Positions 9,448-18,669 of a DNA stretch of 64,000 nt are shown here, one piece after another. This DNA comes from Bradyrhizobium sp. 195 (GTDB lineage: Bacteria; Pseudomonadota; Alphaproteobacteria; Rhizobiales; Xanthobacteraceae): assembly GCF_023101665.1 (NCBI RefSeq), contig NZ_CP082161.1, forward strand, positions 3,720,001-3,784,000, given 5' to 3'. Position 1 is the first letter of the stretch. Each line of letters starts with the position of its first letter. Both the position numbers and the translations under genes were made by a program. The notes beneath the pieces are model-generated. The model did not search any database and was not told the DNA's origin. It saw only the letters and a list, made by a program, of their open reading frames with translations.

Positions 9448-10415
9448 CGCGAGCAATCCGAATACACGAATATGGAGGTCCGGAAAGTCTCCGGTGGGAA
9501 AAGGTTGATGTGCGGTCACTCCGTCCAGGAGAGGTGCGACTTAGACATACCGCGATCGGGCTCAACTATGTCGAGGTTCTACAGCGGACAGGCGAGATCC
9601 CTGTTCGGCTGCCGTTCATTCCTGGGAACGAAGGCGCCGGCGTAGTTGAAAAAATTGGACCAGAGGTAGAGGGAGTCTCCGTTGGAGATCGAGTTGCGTA
9701 TGCGCCGGTCTCAGGCAGTTACTGTGAAGAGCGCGTGATATCGGCAGATCGCCTGGTATCTCTGCCCGGCAATATCGACGATCGTACTGCGGCTGCCATG
9801 ATGTTGCAGGGAATGACGGCGCAGTACCTATTGCGTCAAATTCACCATGTCGCGGCCGGGGATGTGGTTCTCGTTCATGCCGCAGCTGGCGGGGTGGGCC
9901 TCTTCTTGTGCCAATGGGCGGCCGCCCTCGGAGCGGTCGTCATTGGCACTGCATTTACTGATGTGAAAGCCGAAGTTGCGAAAGCTAACGGCTGCCTGCA
10001 TGTCATCAATTACAGTCGTCAGGACGTCGTTGCGGAAGTCCGGCGATTAACGGACGGCCGGATGGTCGATGTGGTATACGATGCCGTCGGCAAAGACACG
10101 TTCGTACGGTCTCTCGACAGTCTAAGACCGCGAGGCCACATCGTGTCGTATGGAAATTCGTCGGGGCCTATTCCGCCCTTCGACTTGGCGCTACTGGGGC
10201 AAAAGGGATCGATTAGCCTGACCAGGGGAACACTAGCAACCTTTACTCGTGCGCGCGAAGGATTGCTGGGTTGCGCGAAAGATCTGTTTGAGATCGTAGG
10301 ATCAGGTGCAGTCAAGGTACATCTCCGGCAATTCTTTCCTCTATCGAACGCGGCGGAAGCCCATCGCTCGCTCGAGGCTCGGGAGACGATCGGCTCAAGC
10401 ATTCTGCTGCCATGA
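9444..10415 (+). CDS. NADPH:quinone oxidoreductase family protein (zinc-independent MDR)
   Basis: 323 residues with GroES-like N-terminal domain (PGEVRLRHTAIGLNYVEVLQRTG, PGNEGAGVVEKIG) and Rossmann domain with the coenzyme motif HAAAGGVGLFLCQW. The zinc-ligating cysteines of alcohol dehydrogenases are absent, as in quinone oxidoreductase and acrylyl-CoA reductase-type enzymes. The ATG at 9444 overlaps the TGA of the preceding synthetase (ATGA), so the two are co-translated. It likely reduces an enoyl or enone bond in the pathway, but quinone reduction is equally possible. Confidence 0.88.
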   Translation: MTRAIRIHEYGGPESLRWEKVDVRSLRPGEVRLRHTAIGLNYVEVLQRTGEIPVRLPFIPGNEGAGVVEKIGPEVEGVSVGDRVAYAPVSGSYCEERVISADRLVSLPGNIDDRTAAAMMLQGMTAQYLLRQIHHVAAGDVVLVHAAAGGVGLFLCQWAAALGAVVIGTAFTDVKAEVAKANGCLHVINYSRQDVVAEVRRLTDGRMVDVVYDAVGKDTFVRSLDSLRPRGHIVSYGNSSGPIPPFDLALLGQKGSISLTRGTLATFTRAREGLLGCAKDLFEIVGSGAVKVHLRQFFPLSNAAEAHRSLEARETIGSSILLP

Positions 10416-10427
10416 TGCAGGCGCGAG

Positions 10428-10949
10428 TTAACCGGTGCCTGCTGCGTTAGTAGCCGACGGCTTGGATTCAACGACGAGAAATGTCGCCCTGCCGCTCGAT
10501 ACCATCCTATTGGCCGTATCGAAGATGGCGGCTTCCGCGCTGCCGATCGTACGTCCCAGACGCAGGATCTTGCCGCGAGCGACAAGGTCGCCGGACTGTG
10601 CCATAGCGTGATAGTCAACCCGCATATCGATGGTCTGAGGAGGCCGCCCAAGACGGGTCGCAATAGCAAAACTCGCCGCTGTATCTACCAATGTTGCGAG
10701 CACGCCGCCGTGGGTGAACCGAAGGTCCGGATTTGACACAATCTCCTCGCGCCACGGCGCGAAGATGTCAATTTCACCGTCGGCAGCCCTGATCACGCGG
10801 AGATCCAGCCACTTACAGAAGTGATTCCGCCTCAGGCGAACGTTCAGCCATTGCTGATCCTCGGTCAAGCTCAAGTGACTGCTCCCACTACTGTTCGACG
10901 GCGTCAGGCCGATGCTCCACGCGTCAGAGGGACATGTCTCGTTGGACAA
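10428..10949 (-). CDS. PaaI-type hotdog-fold thioesterase
   Basis: 173 residues with the hotdog/PaaI thioesterase pattern: hydrophobic helix region after FTHGGVLATLVDTAASFAIATRLG (catalytic-type HGG followed by an acidic residue), then TIDMRVDYHAMAQSGDLVARG and RLGRTIGSAEAAIFD. It would hydrolyse acyl- or aroyl-CoA thioesters to recover CoA. The frame's first start is a TTG at 10949, only 26 bases from palindrome site B, so translation may begin slightly downstream. The gene diverges from the SDR at 11064 and converges on the quinone oxidoreductase. Confidence 0.82.
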   Translation of the reverse strand: MSNETCPSDAWSIGLTPSNSSGSSHLSLTEDQQWLNVRLRRNHFCKWLDLRVIRAADGEIDIFAPWREEIVSNPDLRFTHGGVLATLVDTAASFAIATRLGRPPQTIDMRVDYHAMAQSGDLVARGKILRLGRTIGSAEAAIFDTANRMVSSGRATFLVVESKPSATNAAGTG

Positions 10950-10974
10950 TCGTCAAGCCAACGCGGGCCGATCG

Positions 10975-10984
10975 CACATATGTG
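10975..10984. promoter_or_regulatory. Candidate operator, CACATATGTG (site B)
   Basis: Perfect 10-base palindrome between the divergent thioesterase (start 10949, minus) and SDR (start 11064, plus) genes. Its position would let one regulator control both. Same motif as sites A, C and D. Confidence 0.55.
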
Positions 10985-11063
10985 ACATTGCCGGGGGAAG
11001 CGTTGAGACAAGGTCAGTTTGCTGTTCTGAGAAAGCCATGCCTTCACAGACAGCGGAGTGGGT

Positions 11064-11837
11064 ATGCTCAGTCAGATGTTCAACTCGAAGATCGCGCTGG
11101 TCACGGCGTCGACTTCCGGTATCGGCAGAGAGACAGCTCGTCTACTCGCAGAGTCGGGAGCGGAGATCGTTGCTCTGAACGGCCGTAACGCCGAAGTCGG
11201 TGCACAAGTCCGCGATGAATTGGCAGTAAGGTTCCCTCGAACAGAGTTCTTGTTTCTTCAGGCGGACTTGAACGTGCCCGAGCAGCAGGAGGCCATGTTC
11301 GATGAGATCGAGCGGCGGATCGGACGTATAGATATCCTAGTCCACTGCGGTGGCGCTCAAGTAAGGCCTGAATTCTTTACAAGGATCGATCCAGCTACGT
11401 ATCGCGAGCAGATCGATGGTCACTTCACCAGCTTTGTCACCTGCTGCCGGCGAGCGATTCCAATGATGGCTTCGGGCGGGTCCATAGTTGCCATTGCATC
11501 CGACGCGGGGAAGATCGCCACTCCTGCCGAGTCAATAATTGGAGCAATGAAGGCTGCGGTCATTATGTTTGTGCGAACGCTTGCCCTCGAGGTCTCGAGG
11601 CAAGGAATTCGGGTAAACGTGCTGACCCCCTCCTTGGTCGCTAACACAAAATCGTACGACCGTATCATGTCGGGCGAGGCAAGCCGCAAGATCTTCGAAA
11701 AGGCTTCGGCGAAAGCCAAGCTGGGAGTTCCGGTCCCGGAAGACGTCGCGCCAATGGCGGTGTTTTTGTCGAGCCCTTTCGGATCGAAGATTACAGGGCA
11801 AGCCATAAGCGTGAATGGCGGCATCTCGGCGGCCTGA
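11064..11837 (+). CDS. SDR family protein lacking the catalytic tyrosine
   Basis: About 257 residues with SDR fold: ALVTASTSGIGRETARLLAESGAEI at the N-terminus (cofactor glycine motif present but starting TAS rather than TGG), and GQAISVNGG at the C-terminus. The active-site Ser146 and Lys163 are present, but position 159, where YxxxK demands Tyr, is Ile (SIIGAMK; codon ATT at 11538). The usual NNAG is HCGG. Start ATG 11064 is served by GGAG at 11055; GTG 11058 is an alternative. The replaced Tyr suggests a non-classical or non-catalytic role. It lies next to operator-like site B, within the catabolic region. Confidence 0.82.
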   Translation: MLSQMFNSKIALVTASTSGIGRETARLLAESGAEIVALNGRNAEVGAQVRDELAVRFPRTEFLFLQADLNVPEQQEAMFDEIERRIGRIDILVHCGGAQVRPEFFTRIDPATYREQIDGHFTSFVTCCRRAIPMMASGGSIVAIASDAGKIATPAESIIGAMKAAVIMFVRTLALEVSRQGIRVNVLTPSLVANTKSYDRIMSGEASRKIFEKASAKAKLGVPVPEDVAPMAVFLSSPFGSKITGQAISVNGGISAA

Positions 11838-11879
11838 ATTGCCGTGCTGGCTTTGCGTCAAGATTACGCAGTTACTCAG

Positions 11880-11889
11880 CACATATGTG
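11880..11889. promoter_or_regulatory. Candidate operator, CACATATGTG (site C)
   Basis: Perfect palindrome 91 bases upstream of the ATG at 11980, in the 142-base gap after the SDR gene. It would sit ahead of the flavoenzyme, binding-protein and CoA-ligase run (11980-17068). Confidence 0.55.
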
Positions 11890-11979
11890 CGGACTACAGC
11901 GCGATCCGGCCGATCAGGCACAGATTGTTTGCGCGTCCCGTCCGATTGATCGAAGGTTTGTCAGATGGGAGGAGGATGC

Positions 11980-14019
11980 ATGCAATCACCGGCGAGAGGT
12001 GGCTCACGATTTCCAACGCTTCTTTCACCGATGCGTGTCGGAGCACATACCCTCCGAAATCGCGTCATCATGGGGTCCATGCATACGCGCCTGGAGCACG
12101 CCTCTAAGCCGGTCGAACGCCAGGCGGCGTTCTATGCCGCCCGGGCGGCAGGGGGAGTCGCCCTTGTGATTACGGGCGGCTTTGCCCCGAGCGAGGCGGG
12201 CAGGTTGGAGGAAGGGGGGCCAATCCTCGACGGCTCCCAAAAGCTGGAGCCTCATACCGCGATTGTCGATCAGGTTCATCGACACGGGAGCAAGATCCTG
12301 CTTCAGGTTTTGCATGCCGGACGATATGCCAAGCACGACAGGATCGTGGGCGCCTCCGAAATCCGCTCTCCGATTAATCCTCGTACGCCCAGAGCGCTTT
12401 CGGAAACTGAGATCGAAGAGACGATCGAAGCGTTCGTCGATTGCGCTCGACTGGCCGCGGCGGCTGGCTACGACGGTGTCGAGATCATGGGCTCTGAGGG
12501 CTACTTGATCAACCAATTCACCGCTCTGCGAACCAATGATCGACACGATCGCTGGGGCGGTTCGCTGGAAAACCGGGTGCGATTTCCGGTCGAAATCGTG
12601 AAGCGAATTCGGAAAAAGCTCGGGTTCTCTTTCCTGATCATGTATCGCATCTCCGCAGTCGATCTTGTCGAGGGGGGGCTGACCGCGGACGAGATCGACG
12701 CGCAAGCGCAAGCGATAGAGGCCGCGGGCGCCGATGTCCTGAATACCGGGATCGGCTGGCATGAAGCCCGCGTCCCGACCATCGCATATAGCGTCCCGCG
12801 CGCCGCATTTTCGTTTGCGGTAAAGCGACTGCGCGGTGCCGTTTCCATCCCTGTTGTGGCTTCAAATCGCCTCAATACGCCCGAGCTCGCGGAGGAGCTT
12901 CTGTCGGATGGGGCATGCGATTTTGTCTCAATGGCCAGGCCGTTGCTGGCGGATCCAGAATTTGTCAGGAAAGTCGAAGAAAGTCGCTCGGACGAGATCA
13001 ACACCTGCATCGCGTGCAATCAGGCCTGTCTTGACTTCATCTTTTCGGAGAGGGTCGCGACGTGCCTGGTTAATCCTATTGCCGGGTACGAAATCGACTA
13101 TGCCAACAAGCCATTAGCGACGCCATCTCGAATAGCCGTCGTTGGCTCAGGGCCTGCCGGCTTGGCAGCGGCGACTGCAGCGGCTGCACGCGGTCATCGC
13201 GTCGTTCTGTTTGAAGAACAGAGCGAAATCGGCGGACAAATGCTTCTCGCACGGCGGATTCCCGCGAAGGGAGAATTCAATGAATTGCTGCGCTACTTCA
13301 GACGGCAGCTCGAATTGCTCGGCGTCGAGGTCCAACTCGGCACTCGCGCGACTGCCAAGTCGCTTGCCAAAGGAAGATTCGACCAGATTGTTCTTGCGAC
13401 AGGAATATCGGCCCGACTCCCCGCAATCGAAGGAATCAATCGCCCGAACGTCGTCAGTTATGCCGACGCGATTCTCGGTCACGTCGATATCGGGAAGCGG
13501 GTCGCGATCATCGGTACCGGTGGAATTGGATACGATGTAGCGGAAATGCTGACCCGAGCTGCGGACGTCGAGCAGACCACGCAAGCGTTTCTCGACGAGT
13601 ATGGCGTCGACACCACAATACATAGTCCGGGTGGATTGAAGCCACCGACCAAGCGCCAGTCGCCTCGAAAGGTCACCCTTCTCCAGCGTCGTCGCGAACG
13701 TCCCGGTAGCCGCCTCGGTGTTTCGACCGGATGGATTCTGCGCAATCAGCTTCGAGACAAAGATGTCGAGATCGTTGCCGGCGTAAGTTACGAGAGGATC
13801 TCTGAGCAGGGACTGCACTACAGCGTCGACGGCGTAGCTCACCTGTTGGAGGTCGATCACGTTGTCATCTGCGCGGGGCAGGAGCCGAACGTTGCATTGA
13901 TGGACGATTTGACCGGTCTTGGGATCAAGCCGCACCTCATCGGCGGTGCCGAGCATGCGGTAGAGTTGGACGCGATGCGCGCGATCAGGCAGGGCGTTGA
14001 ACTCGCCTATTCCATCTAA
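11980..14019 (+). CDS. NADH:flavin oxidoreductase / 2,4-dienoyl-CoA reductase-like flavoenzyme
   Basis: About 679 residues with three parts. First is an FMN-binding Old Yellow Enzyme barrel (LLSPMRVGAHTLRNRVIMGSM, LHAGRYA, NDRHDRWGGSLENR). Second is a 4Fe-4S cysteine cluster (CIACNQACLD... followed by CLVNP). Third is an NAD(P)/FAD domain (VVGSGPAGLAAATAAAARGH, IIGTGGIGYDVAEML). This is the layout of FadH 2,4-dienoyl-CoA reductase and of enoate/trimethylamine dehydrogenase relatives. It reduces dienoyl-CoA or related unsaturated intermediates. Start ATG 11980 follows GGGAGGAGG; the in-frame ATG at 11965 overlaps that site. It heads a plus-strand group with the binding protein and AMP-forming ligase. 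Confidence 0.9.
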   Translation: MQSPARGGSRFPTLLSPMRVGAHTLRNRVIMGSMHTRLEHASKPVERQAAFYAARAAGGVALVITGGFAPSEAGRLEEGGPILDGSQKLEPHTAIVDQVHRHGSKILLQVLHAGRYAKHDRIVGASEIRSPINPRTPRALSETEIEETIEAFVDCARLAAAAGYDGVEIMGSEGYLINQFTALRTNDRHDRWGGSLENRVRFPVEIVKRIRKKLGFSFLIMYRISAVDLVEGGLTADEIDAQAQAIEAAGADVLNTGIGWHEARVPTIAYSVPRAAFSFAVKRLRGAVSIPVVASNRLNTPELAEELLSDGACDFVSMARPLLADPEFVRKVEESRSDEINTCIACNQACLDFIFSERVATCLVNPIAGYEIDYANKPLATPSRIAVVGSGPAGLAAATAAAARGHRVVLFEEQSEIGGQMLLARRIPAKGEFNELLRYFRRQLELLGVEVQLGTRATAKSLAKGRFDQIVLATGISARLPAIEGINRPNVVSYADAILGHVDIGKRVAIIGTGGIGYDVAEMLTRAADVEQTTQAFLDEYGVDTTIHSPGGLKPPTKRQSPRKVTLLQRRRERPGSRLGVSTGWILRNQLRDKDVEIVAGVSYERISEQGLHYSVDGVAHLLEVDHVVICAGQEPNVALMDDLTGLGIKPHLIGGAEHAVELDAMRAIRQGVELAYSI

Positions 14020-14066
14020 TCCATCGCGCCACGATGCGATGATCTAGCAGCCAGGAAGAGAAGAAG

Positions 14067-15365
14067 ATGCTGATGAATAGTGCGCTGTCCGACGGAATTC
14101 AGATCGGGGCATCCGTGCGCGGAACTATTGACGTCAAACGCGCTTTGAAGGGAAAGATCGCTCGAGTTGCGCGACCGCTATGCGTTCTCCTGCTCGTGGC
14201 TGGGATGGCGTCGGCGGCGTTCGCTGCCGAAAAATCGTATGGGCCTGGCGTTACCGATACCGAGATCAAGATCGGCAATATCGCGCCATATAGCGGACCC
14301 GCCTCGGCCTACAGCCTGATCGCGAAGACAGAGGCCGCCTACTTCAAGATGATCAACGAGAGTGGTGGAATCAACGGGCGCAAGATCAACTTCATCTCTT
14401 ATGATGACGCATATAGTCCGCCAAAAGCGGTAGAACAGGCCCGGAAGCTGATCGATAGCGACGAAGTCCTGGCATTATTCGGTACCATCGGGACGGCGTC
14501 AAACTCGGCGATTCAGGCGTACATGAATCGCCAGAAGGTGCCGCAACTGTTCGTGGGATCAGGAGCGCAAAGATTCGCTGACCCGAAGCGCTTTCCGTGG
14601 ACGATCGGTTGGCAGCCAAACTATCACACGGAAGCCGACATCTACGGTCAGCATATTCGCTCCCAGGAGCATCCCGCCAAGGTCGCTATCATCTATCAGA
14701 ACGACGACCTCGGACGGGATTTTCTTGCTGGAATCAAACAGGGACTTGGCGACGGCGCGAAGACGCAGTTGGTGGCCGAGGCGTCGTTCGAGGTCTCCTC
14801 TCCAACAATTGCGTCAGCTATCGTCAATCTCAAAGCGTCCGGTGCCGATACACTGGTTATCGCCGCGATCACCAAGTTTGCGACGCAGACCATAAAGTCG
14901 GTCGCAGAGCTGGGCTGGAAGCCAGCCATGTATCTCACGAACACGTCCATTGCGGTTGACACGGTCCTGAAGCCAGCAGGCCTGGAGAATGCCAAGGGCA
15001 TTATCTCGGCGGCCTATCGCAAGGATCCCGCTGATCCAGCGTGGAACAGCGATCCAGGAATGCAAGAATTCAAGACATTCATGGCTAAGCATCTTCCGGC
15101 AGAGAGCCTGAATGACCAATCAGTCTATGGTTACCTTGAAGCTCAGATTCTAGTTCAGACACTGAAGCAGTGCGGCGACAATCTCACGCGGGAGAACATC
15201 ATGGCGCAGGCCGCGAACTTGAAGGGTGTAGAGCTCGGACTGCTCTTACCGGGAATCAAGGTGGATACGGGTCCAGAGGATTACAGCCCGATCCAGCAGT
15301 CGCAGCTAACGAGATTCAACGGAGAGAGTTGGGAAATCTTTGGGCCGATTCTCAACGAGAAATGA
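14067..15365 (+). CDS. ABC transporter substrate-binding protein, branched-chain type (paralogue 2)
   Basis: 432 residues. The signal peptide ends about residue 53 (LLLVAGMASAAFA), followed by EKSYGPGVTDTEIKIGN. The body is the type I periplasmic binding fold (INGRKINFISYDDAYSPP, FGTIGTASNSAIQAYMN, IIYQNDDLGRDFL). It is very similar along its length to paralogue 1 at 5531-6754 and to the relic at 17202-17454. ATG 14067 has GGAAGAG upstream; a later start nearer the hydrophobic segment is possible. It sits 47 bases after the flavoenzyme gene and before the CoA ligase, suggesting uptake followed by activation of the same acid. Confidence 0.9.
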   Translation: MLMNSALSDGIQIGASVRGTIDVKRALKGKIARVARPLCVLLLVAGMASAAFAAEKSYGPGVTDTEIKIGNIAPYSGPASAYSLIAKTEAAYFKMINESGGINGRKINFISYDDAYSPPKAVEQARKLIDSDEVLALFGTIGTASNSAIQAYMNRQKVPQLFVGSGAQRFADPKRFPWTIGWQPNYHTEADIYGQHIRSQEHPAKVAIIYQNDDLGRDFLAGIKQGLGDGAKTQLVAEASFEVSSPTIASAIVNLKASGADTLVIAAITKFATQTIKSVAELGWKPAMYLTNTSIAVDTVLKPAGLENAKGIISAAYRKDPADPAWNSDPGMQEFKTFMAKHLPAESLNDQSVYGYLEAQILVQTLKQCGDNLTRENIMAQAANLKGVELGLLLPGIKVDTGPEDYSPIQQSQLTRFNGESWEIFGPILNEK

Positions 15366-15379
15366 TTAGCTGACGGCGG

Positions 15380-15412
15380 TAGGGCGGCCGGCGGCCCGAC
15401 CTAGCCGCCCTA
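15380..15412 (+). terminator. GC-rich hairpin between binding-protein and ligase genes
   Basis: Nine-base perfect stem, TAGGGCGGC paired with GCCGCCCTA, around a 15-base loop, starting 14 bases after the stop at 15365. No T-run follows, so full rho-independent termination is unlikely. A partial terminator or mRNA-stabilising structure that keeps binding-protein mRNA in excess would fit its position (inference). Confidence 0.4.
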
Positions 15413-15442
15413 GTCGAAGAACGGACGAAAAGGGGAGGCGGT

Positions 15443-17068
15443 ATGGGCGCGGCGACTGTCGGGCGAGAGCGGTGTTCATCTGATCGGCTCGCAGGATGGA
15501 ATGAGCGTCTTCTGACGGACTATTTGGATCTCGTCGCGGATGAGAGCGGCGACGATATCGCGATTGTCCATCACTGGTATCGCGATGGGGCGCGACTGAC
15601 GCTAACATTCGCTGATCTGCGAGCGCGCGTCGGTCGTATCGCGGCGGGCCTTACTCGGCTCGGGATAGAGCGCGGAGATGTTGTATCCGTGCAGCTACCG
15701 AATTGGTGGCATCTGATTGCCGTTCATCTCGCCTGCCTGAGAATAGGAGCGGTGACCAATCCTCTGATGCCGATCTTTCGAGAGCGCGAGCTATCGTTCA
15801 TGCTTCGGCTTGCGGAGTCGAAGGTCGTCATCATTCCGAAGCTGTTCCGCGACACGGATCATGAGGAGTTGATTCAACGAGTCAGACCAAGCCTCCCGGC
15901 TTTGCGCCACGTGGTGGTAGTAGGAGGGAAGGGCCCCAACAGCTTCGAACAGGTTCTGCTTGGCGGAGCAGCAGAGGCTCTCCCATTATTTGCCGAACGA
16001 CGCCCCTCGCCAGACGATGTGGTGCAACTGCTGTATACCTCGGGGACCACCGGCGAGCCAAAGGGGGTTCAGCATACGACAAGAACCCTGATGAGCAACG
16101 TACTTCCCTCGATTGATAGGCTCGGGCTCACCAAGTCAGATCCGATCTTTTGCCCGACGCCGCTCGCCCATCAGCTCGGTTTCATCATCGGGGTTATTGC
16201 GCCGATTGTGCTCGGTTCTCCGGCGGTCCTACAGGATGTCTGGAATCCACAGGTCGCACCCGAACGTATCCGAGAAAACCGAGTCACGTTTGCAACGGGT
16301 GCTACGCCGTTCTTGGCAGACCTGGTCGAAGAATGCACAAGGAACGGTGGTGCAGGTCCGTTGACCGGATTTCTGTCTGCAGGCGCTCCGATTCCGCGTG
16401 CTCTTGTCAAGCGCGCGCGTGAAGACGCAGGCTTTCGAGTTCTGTCGGCCTATGGAATGACGGAGAATATTCTCGTCAGCGCAACGCGCCCTGACGATCA
16501 TGAGCAGAAGGTCTACGAGACGGATGGCTATCCGACCGTCGGTTTGCAGTTGCGAGTTGTCGACGAACAGGGCCACGAATTGCCTTCAGGTACTGCAGGT
16601 CGCCTGATGACGCGAGGTACCAGCACGTTTGTGGGGTACCTAAAGCGTCCGGAACTCTACAACGTGGACGAGGACGGCTGGTTCGAAACAGGCGATCTCG
16701 CGCGTTTGGATCAAGACGGTTACGTCACCATCACAGGTCGATTAAAGGATGTCGTAATTCGCGGCGGCGAAAACATTCCTGTAGTTGAGATCGAGAACGT
16801 CCTTTATCGACACCCCGGGGTCCGGCAAGTCGCGATTGTAGCAATGAAGGACGCCCGTCTCGGTGAGCGTCCCTGTGCTTTCGTCGTTCTCAAGCCCGGG
16901 TGCTCTCTGGCATTTACCGAACTGCGGGACTTCTTGAAGGAGTCGGGTGTGGCCAGGTCCTACTGGCCCGAGCGCCTGGAGATCGTCGAAACCATGCCAA
17001 TGACAGCGACGGGTAAGATCCAGAAGTTTGTGCTTCGCGATATGGCGGACAGATTGTCCAGCACGTGA
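15443..17068 (+). CDS. AMP-forming acyl-CoA synthetase, cyclohexanecarboxylate-CoA ligase (AliA)-like
   Basis: 541 residues of the ANL superfamily. It shows the phosphate-binding loop YTSGTTGEPKGV near residue 200, AYGMTE near 335, the TGD segment (WFETGDLARLDQDGY) and the hinge with catalytic lysine near the C-terminus (TATGKIQKFVLRD). N-terminal features (LPNWWHLIAVHLACLRIGAV, NPLMPIFRERELSFML) resemble cyclohexanecarboxylate-CoA ligase and related medium-chain ligases. It adenylates the acid and transfers it to CoA. GGGGAGG precedes ATG 15443. Together with the BadH-like and PimCD-like genes it supports alicyclic acid catabolism, though the substrate is inferred. Confidence 0.88.
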   Translation: MGAATVGRERCSSDRLAGWNERLLTDYLDLVADESGDDIAIVHHWYRDGARLTLTFADLRARVGRIAAGLTRLGIERGDVVSVQLPNWWHLIAVHLACLRIGAVTNPLMPIFRERELSFMLRLAESKVVIIPKLFRDTDHEELIQRVRPSLPALRHVVVVGGKGPNSFEQVLLGGAAEALPLFAERRPSPDDVVQLLYTSGTTGEPKGVQHTTRTLMSNVLPSIDRLGLTKSDPIFCPTPLAHQLGFIIGVIAPIVLGSPAVLQDVWNPQVAPERIRENRVTFATGATPFLADLVEECTRNGGAGPLTGFLSAGAPIPRALVKRAREDAGFRVLSAYGMTENILVSATRPDDHEQKVYETDGYPTVGLQLRVVDEQGHELPSGTAGRLMTRGTSTFVGYLKRPELYNVDEDGWFETGDLARLDQDGYVTITGRLKDVVIRGGENIPVVEIENVLYRHPGVRQVAIVAMKDARLGERPCAFVVLKPGCSLAFTELRDFLKESGVARSYWPERLEIVETMPMTATGKIQKFVLRDMADRLSST

Positions 17069-17201
17069 TTATCGTACCGTTCGTGCCGCCCTGGCGAAAT
17101 CTGCCGGCGGCTGGTATCTGGGCGCATCCGAGACGCCGTTGCCCTTGATGCCGCAGTCCAGATGTTAGAGCCGCAGCGCGCGCGTCACCATGGATCCTGC
17201 A

Positions 17202-17454
17202 TCACGAGGAAATTATCGCTGCGTTGGACGCTGTGCCCAATGCACCGAAAATGGCTACGACGTCGTCACTCTCGATCAATTTCCTTGCTTGCTCGACGGC
17301 TTTTGGAGGGCTGTAGGCATCATCGTAGGATATGAACGTGATTTTGCGTCCGTTGATGCCACCTTGATCGTTGATCTTGCAGTGCGCTTGCGAGGTAAGC
17401 AACGCCGACAATCATACCGAGAAGTATGCGTTGGGAAGTCTTCGATACGGTCAT
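17202..17454 (-). pseudogene. Relic of a third branched-chain-type substrate-binding protein
   Basis: On the minus strand a plausible signal peptide starts at 17454 (MTVSKTSQRILLGMIVGVAY). In a different frame it is followed by KINDQGGINGRKITF, SYDDAYSPPKAVEQARKL and FGALGTASNAAI, nearly the same as residues of paralogues 1 and 2. The mature N-terminus (YGPGV...) is missing, a frameshift separates the two pieces, and everything after about one third of the protein is gone. It is therefore a decayed copy. The operator-like palindrome 168 bases upstream has been kept, as in the intact copy at 6754. Confidence 0.8.
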
Positions 17455-17621
17455 TACGAAAAGCGGCCTTTCTTGCTTCGGAGTCCAGAAGTTGGCGAGG
17501 TCATTCCCCGCCAGCATTCTGTCGCGCTTGCGCCAAAGAAATTACGTGATCCGGGTTGTTCGCGAGTGACCTGAGCGTCTCGTGCGCCGTAGCAGTTGGT
17601 CAACGGTGGCATGCCATTTCT

Positions 17622-17631
17622 CACATACGTG
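17622..17631. promoter_or_regulatory. Candidate operator, CACATACGTG (site D)
   Basis: Same ten bases as site A, 168 bases upstream of the relic binding-protein start, close to the 182-base spacing at the intact paralogue. Conservation next to a dead gene suggests recent duplication or another target. Confidence 0.5.
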
Positions 17632-17934
17632 TGGCTTCGACGTCTTGCCCAGTTCACCAATCGCAAGAAGCCGATTTGGTGCCGTCACGATGCTGATCGC
17701 TCGGTCAAATAGCGCATATCTGCGAAAGAGCGGCTCCATCTTGAGGATGGATCGACCTTGCGTGCAGTTGCTCGTCTCGTACGAGTGCGTGCGCGAAGCA
17801 CGATACCGGAGTTGGAGCGAGCGGATCATTGATAGAACGACGGGCGCGTCTGTGAGCGTTGTCATTCTTCACGACTTGGTGCATCCGCGCGTTGTGCATT
17901 GGGGTTGAGATGATCCGTCCGTTGAAAGAGCGTC

Positions 17935-18665
<731 letters not shown>

Positions 18666-18669
<4 letters not shown>

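Larger units (their letters stand above)
17069..17934. other. Degenerate region between CoA ligase and ABC genes
   Basis: 866 bases without an intact gene. It contains the relic of a third binding-protein gene on the minus strand (17202-17454) with a CACATACGTG site upstream (17622-17631). The rest, including weak open frames at 17.54-17.87 kb, shows no recognisable protein. It ends at a sharp rise in GC around 17.93 kb where the truncated ABC ATPase begins, marking a recombination junction. Confidence 0.6.

Noticed and set aside
17542..17865. A 107-codon minus-strand frame near operator-like site D as the missing regulator
   Set aside because: No helix-turn-helix or other DNA-binding pattern can be seen, and the surrounding sequence is degenerate.
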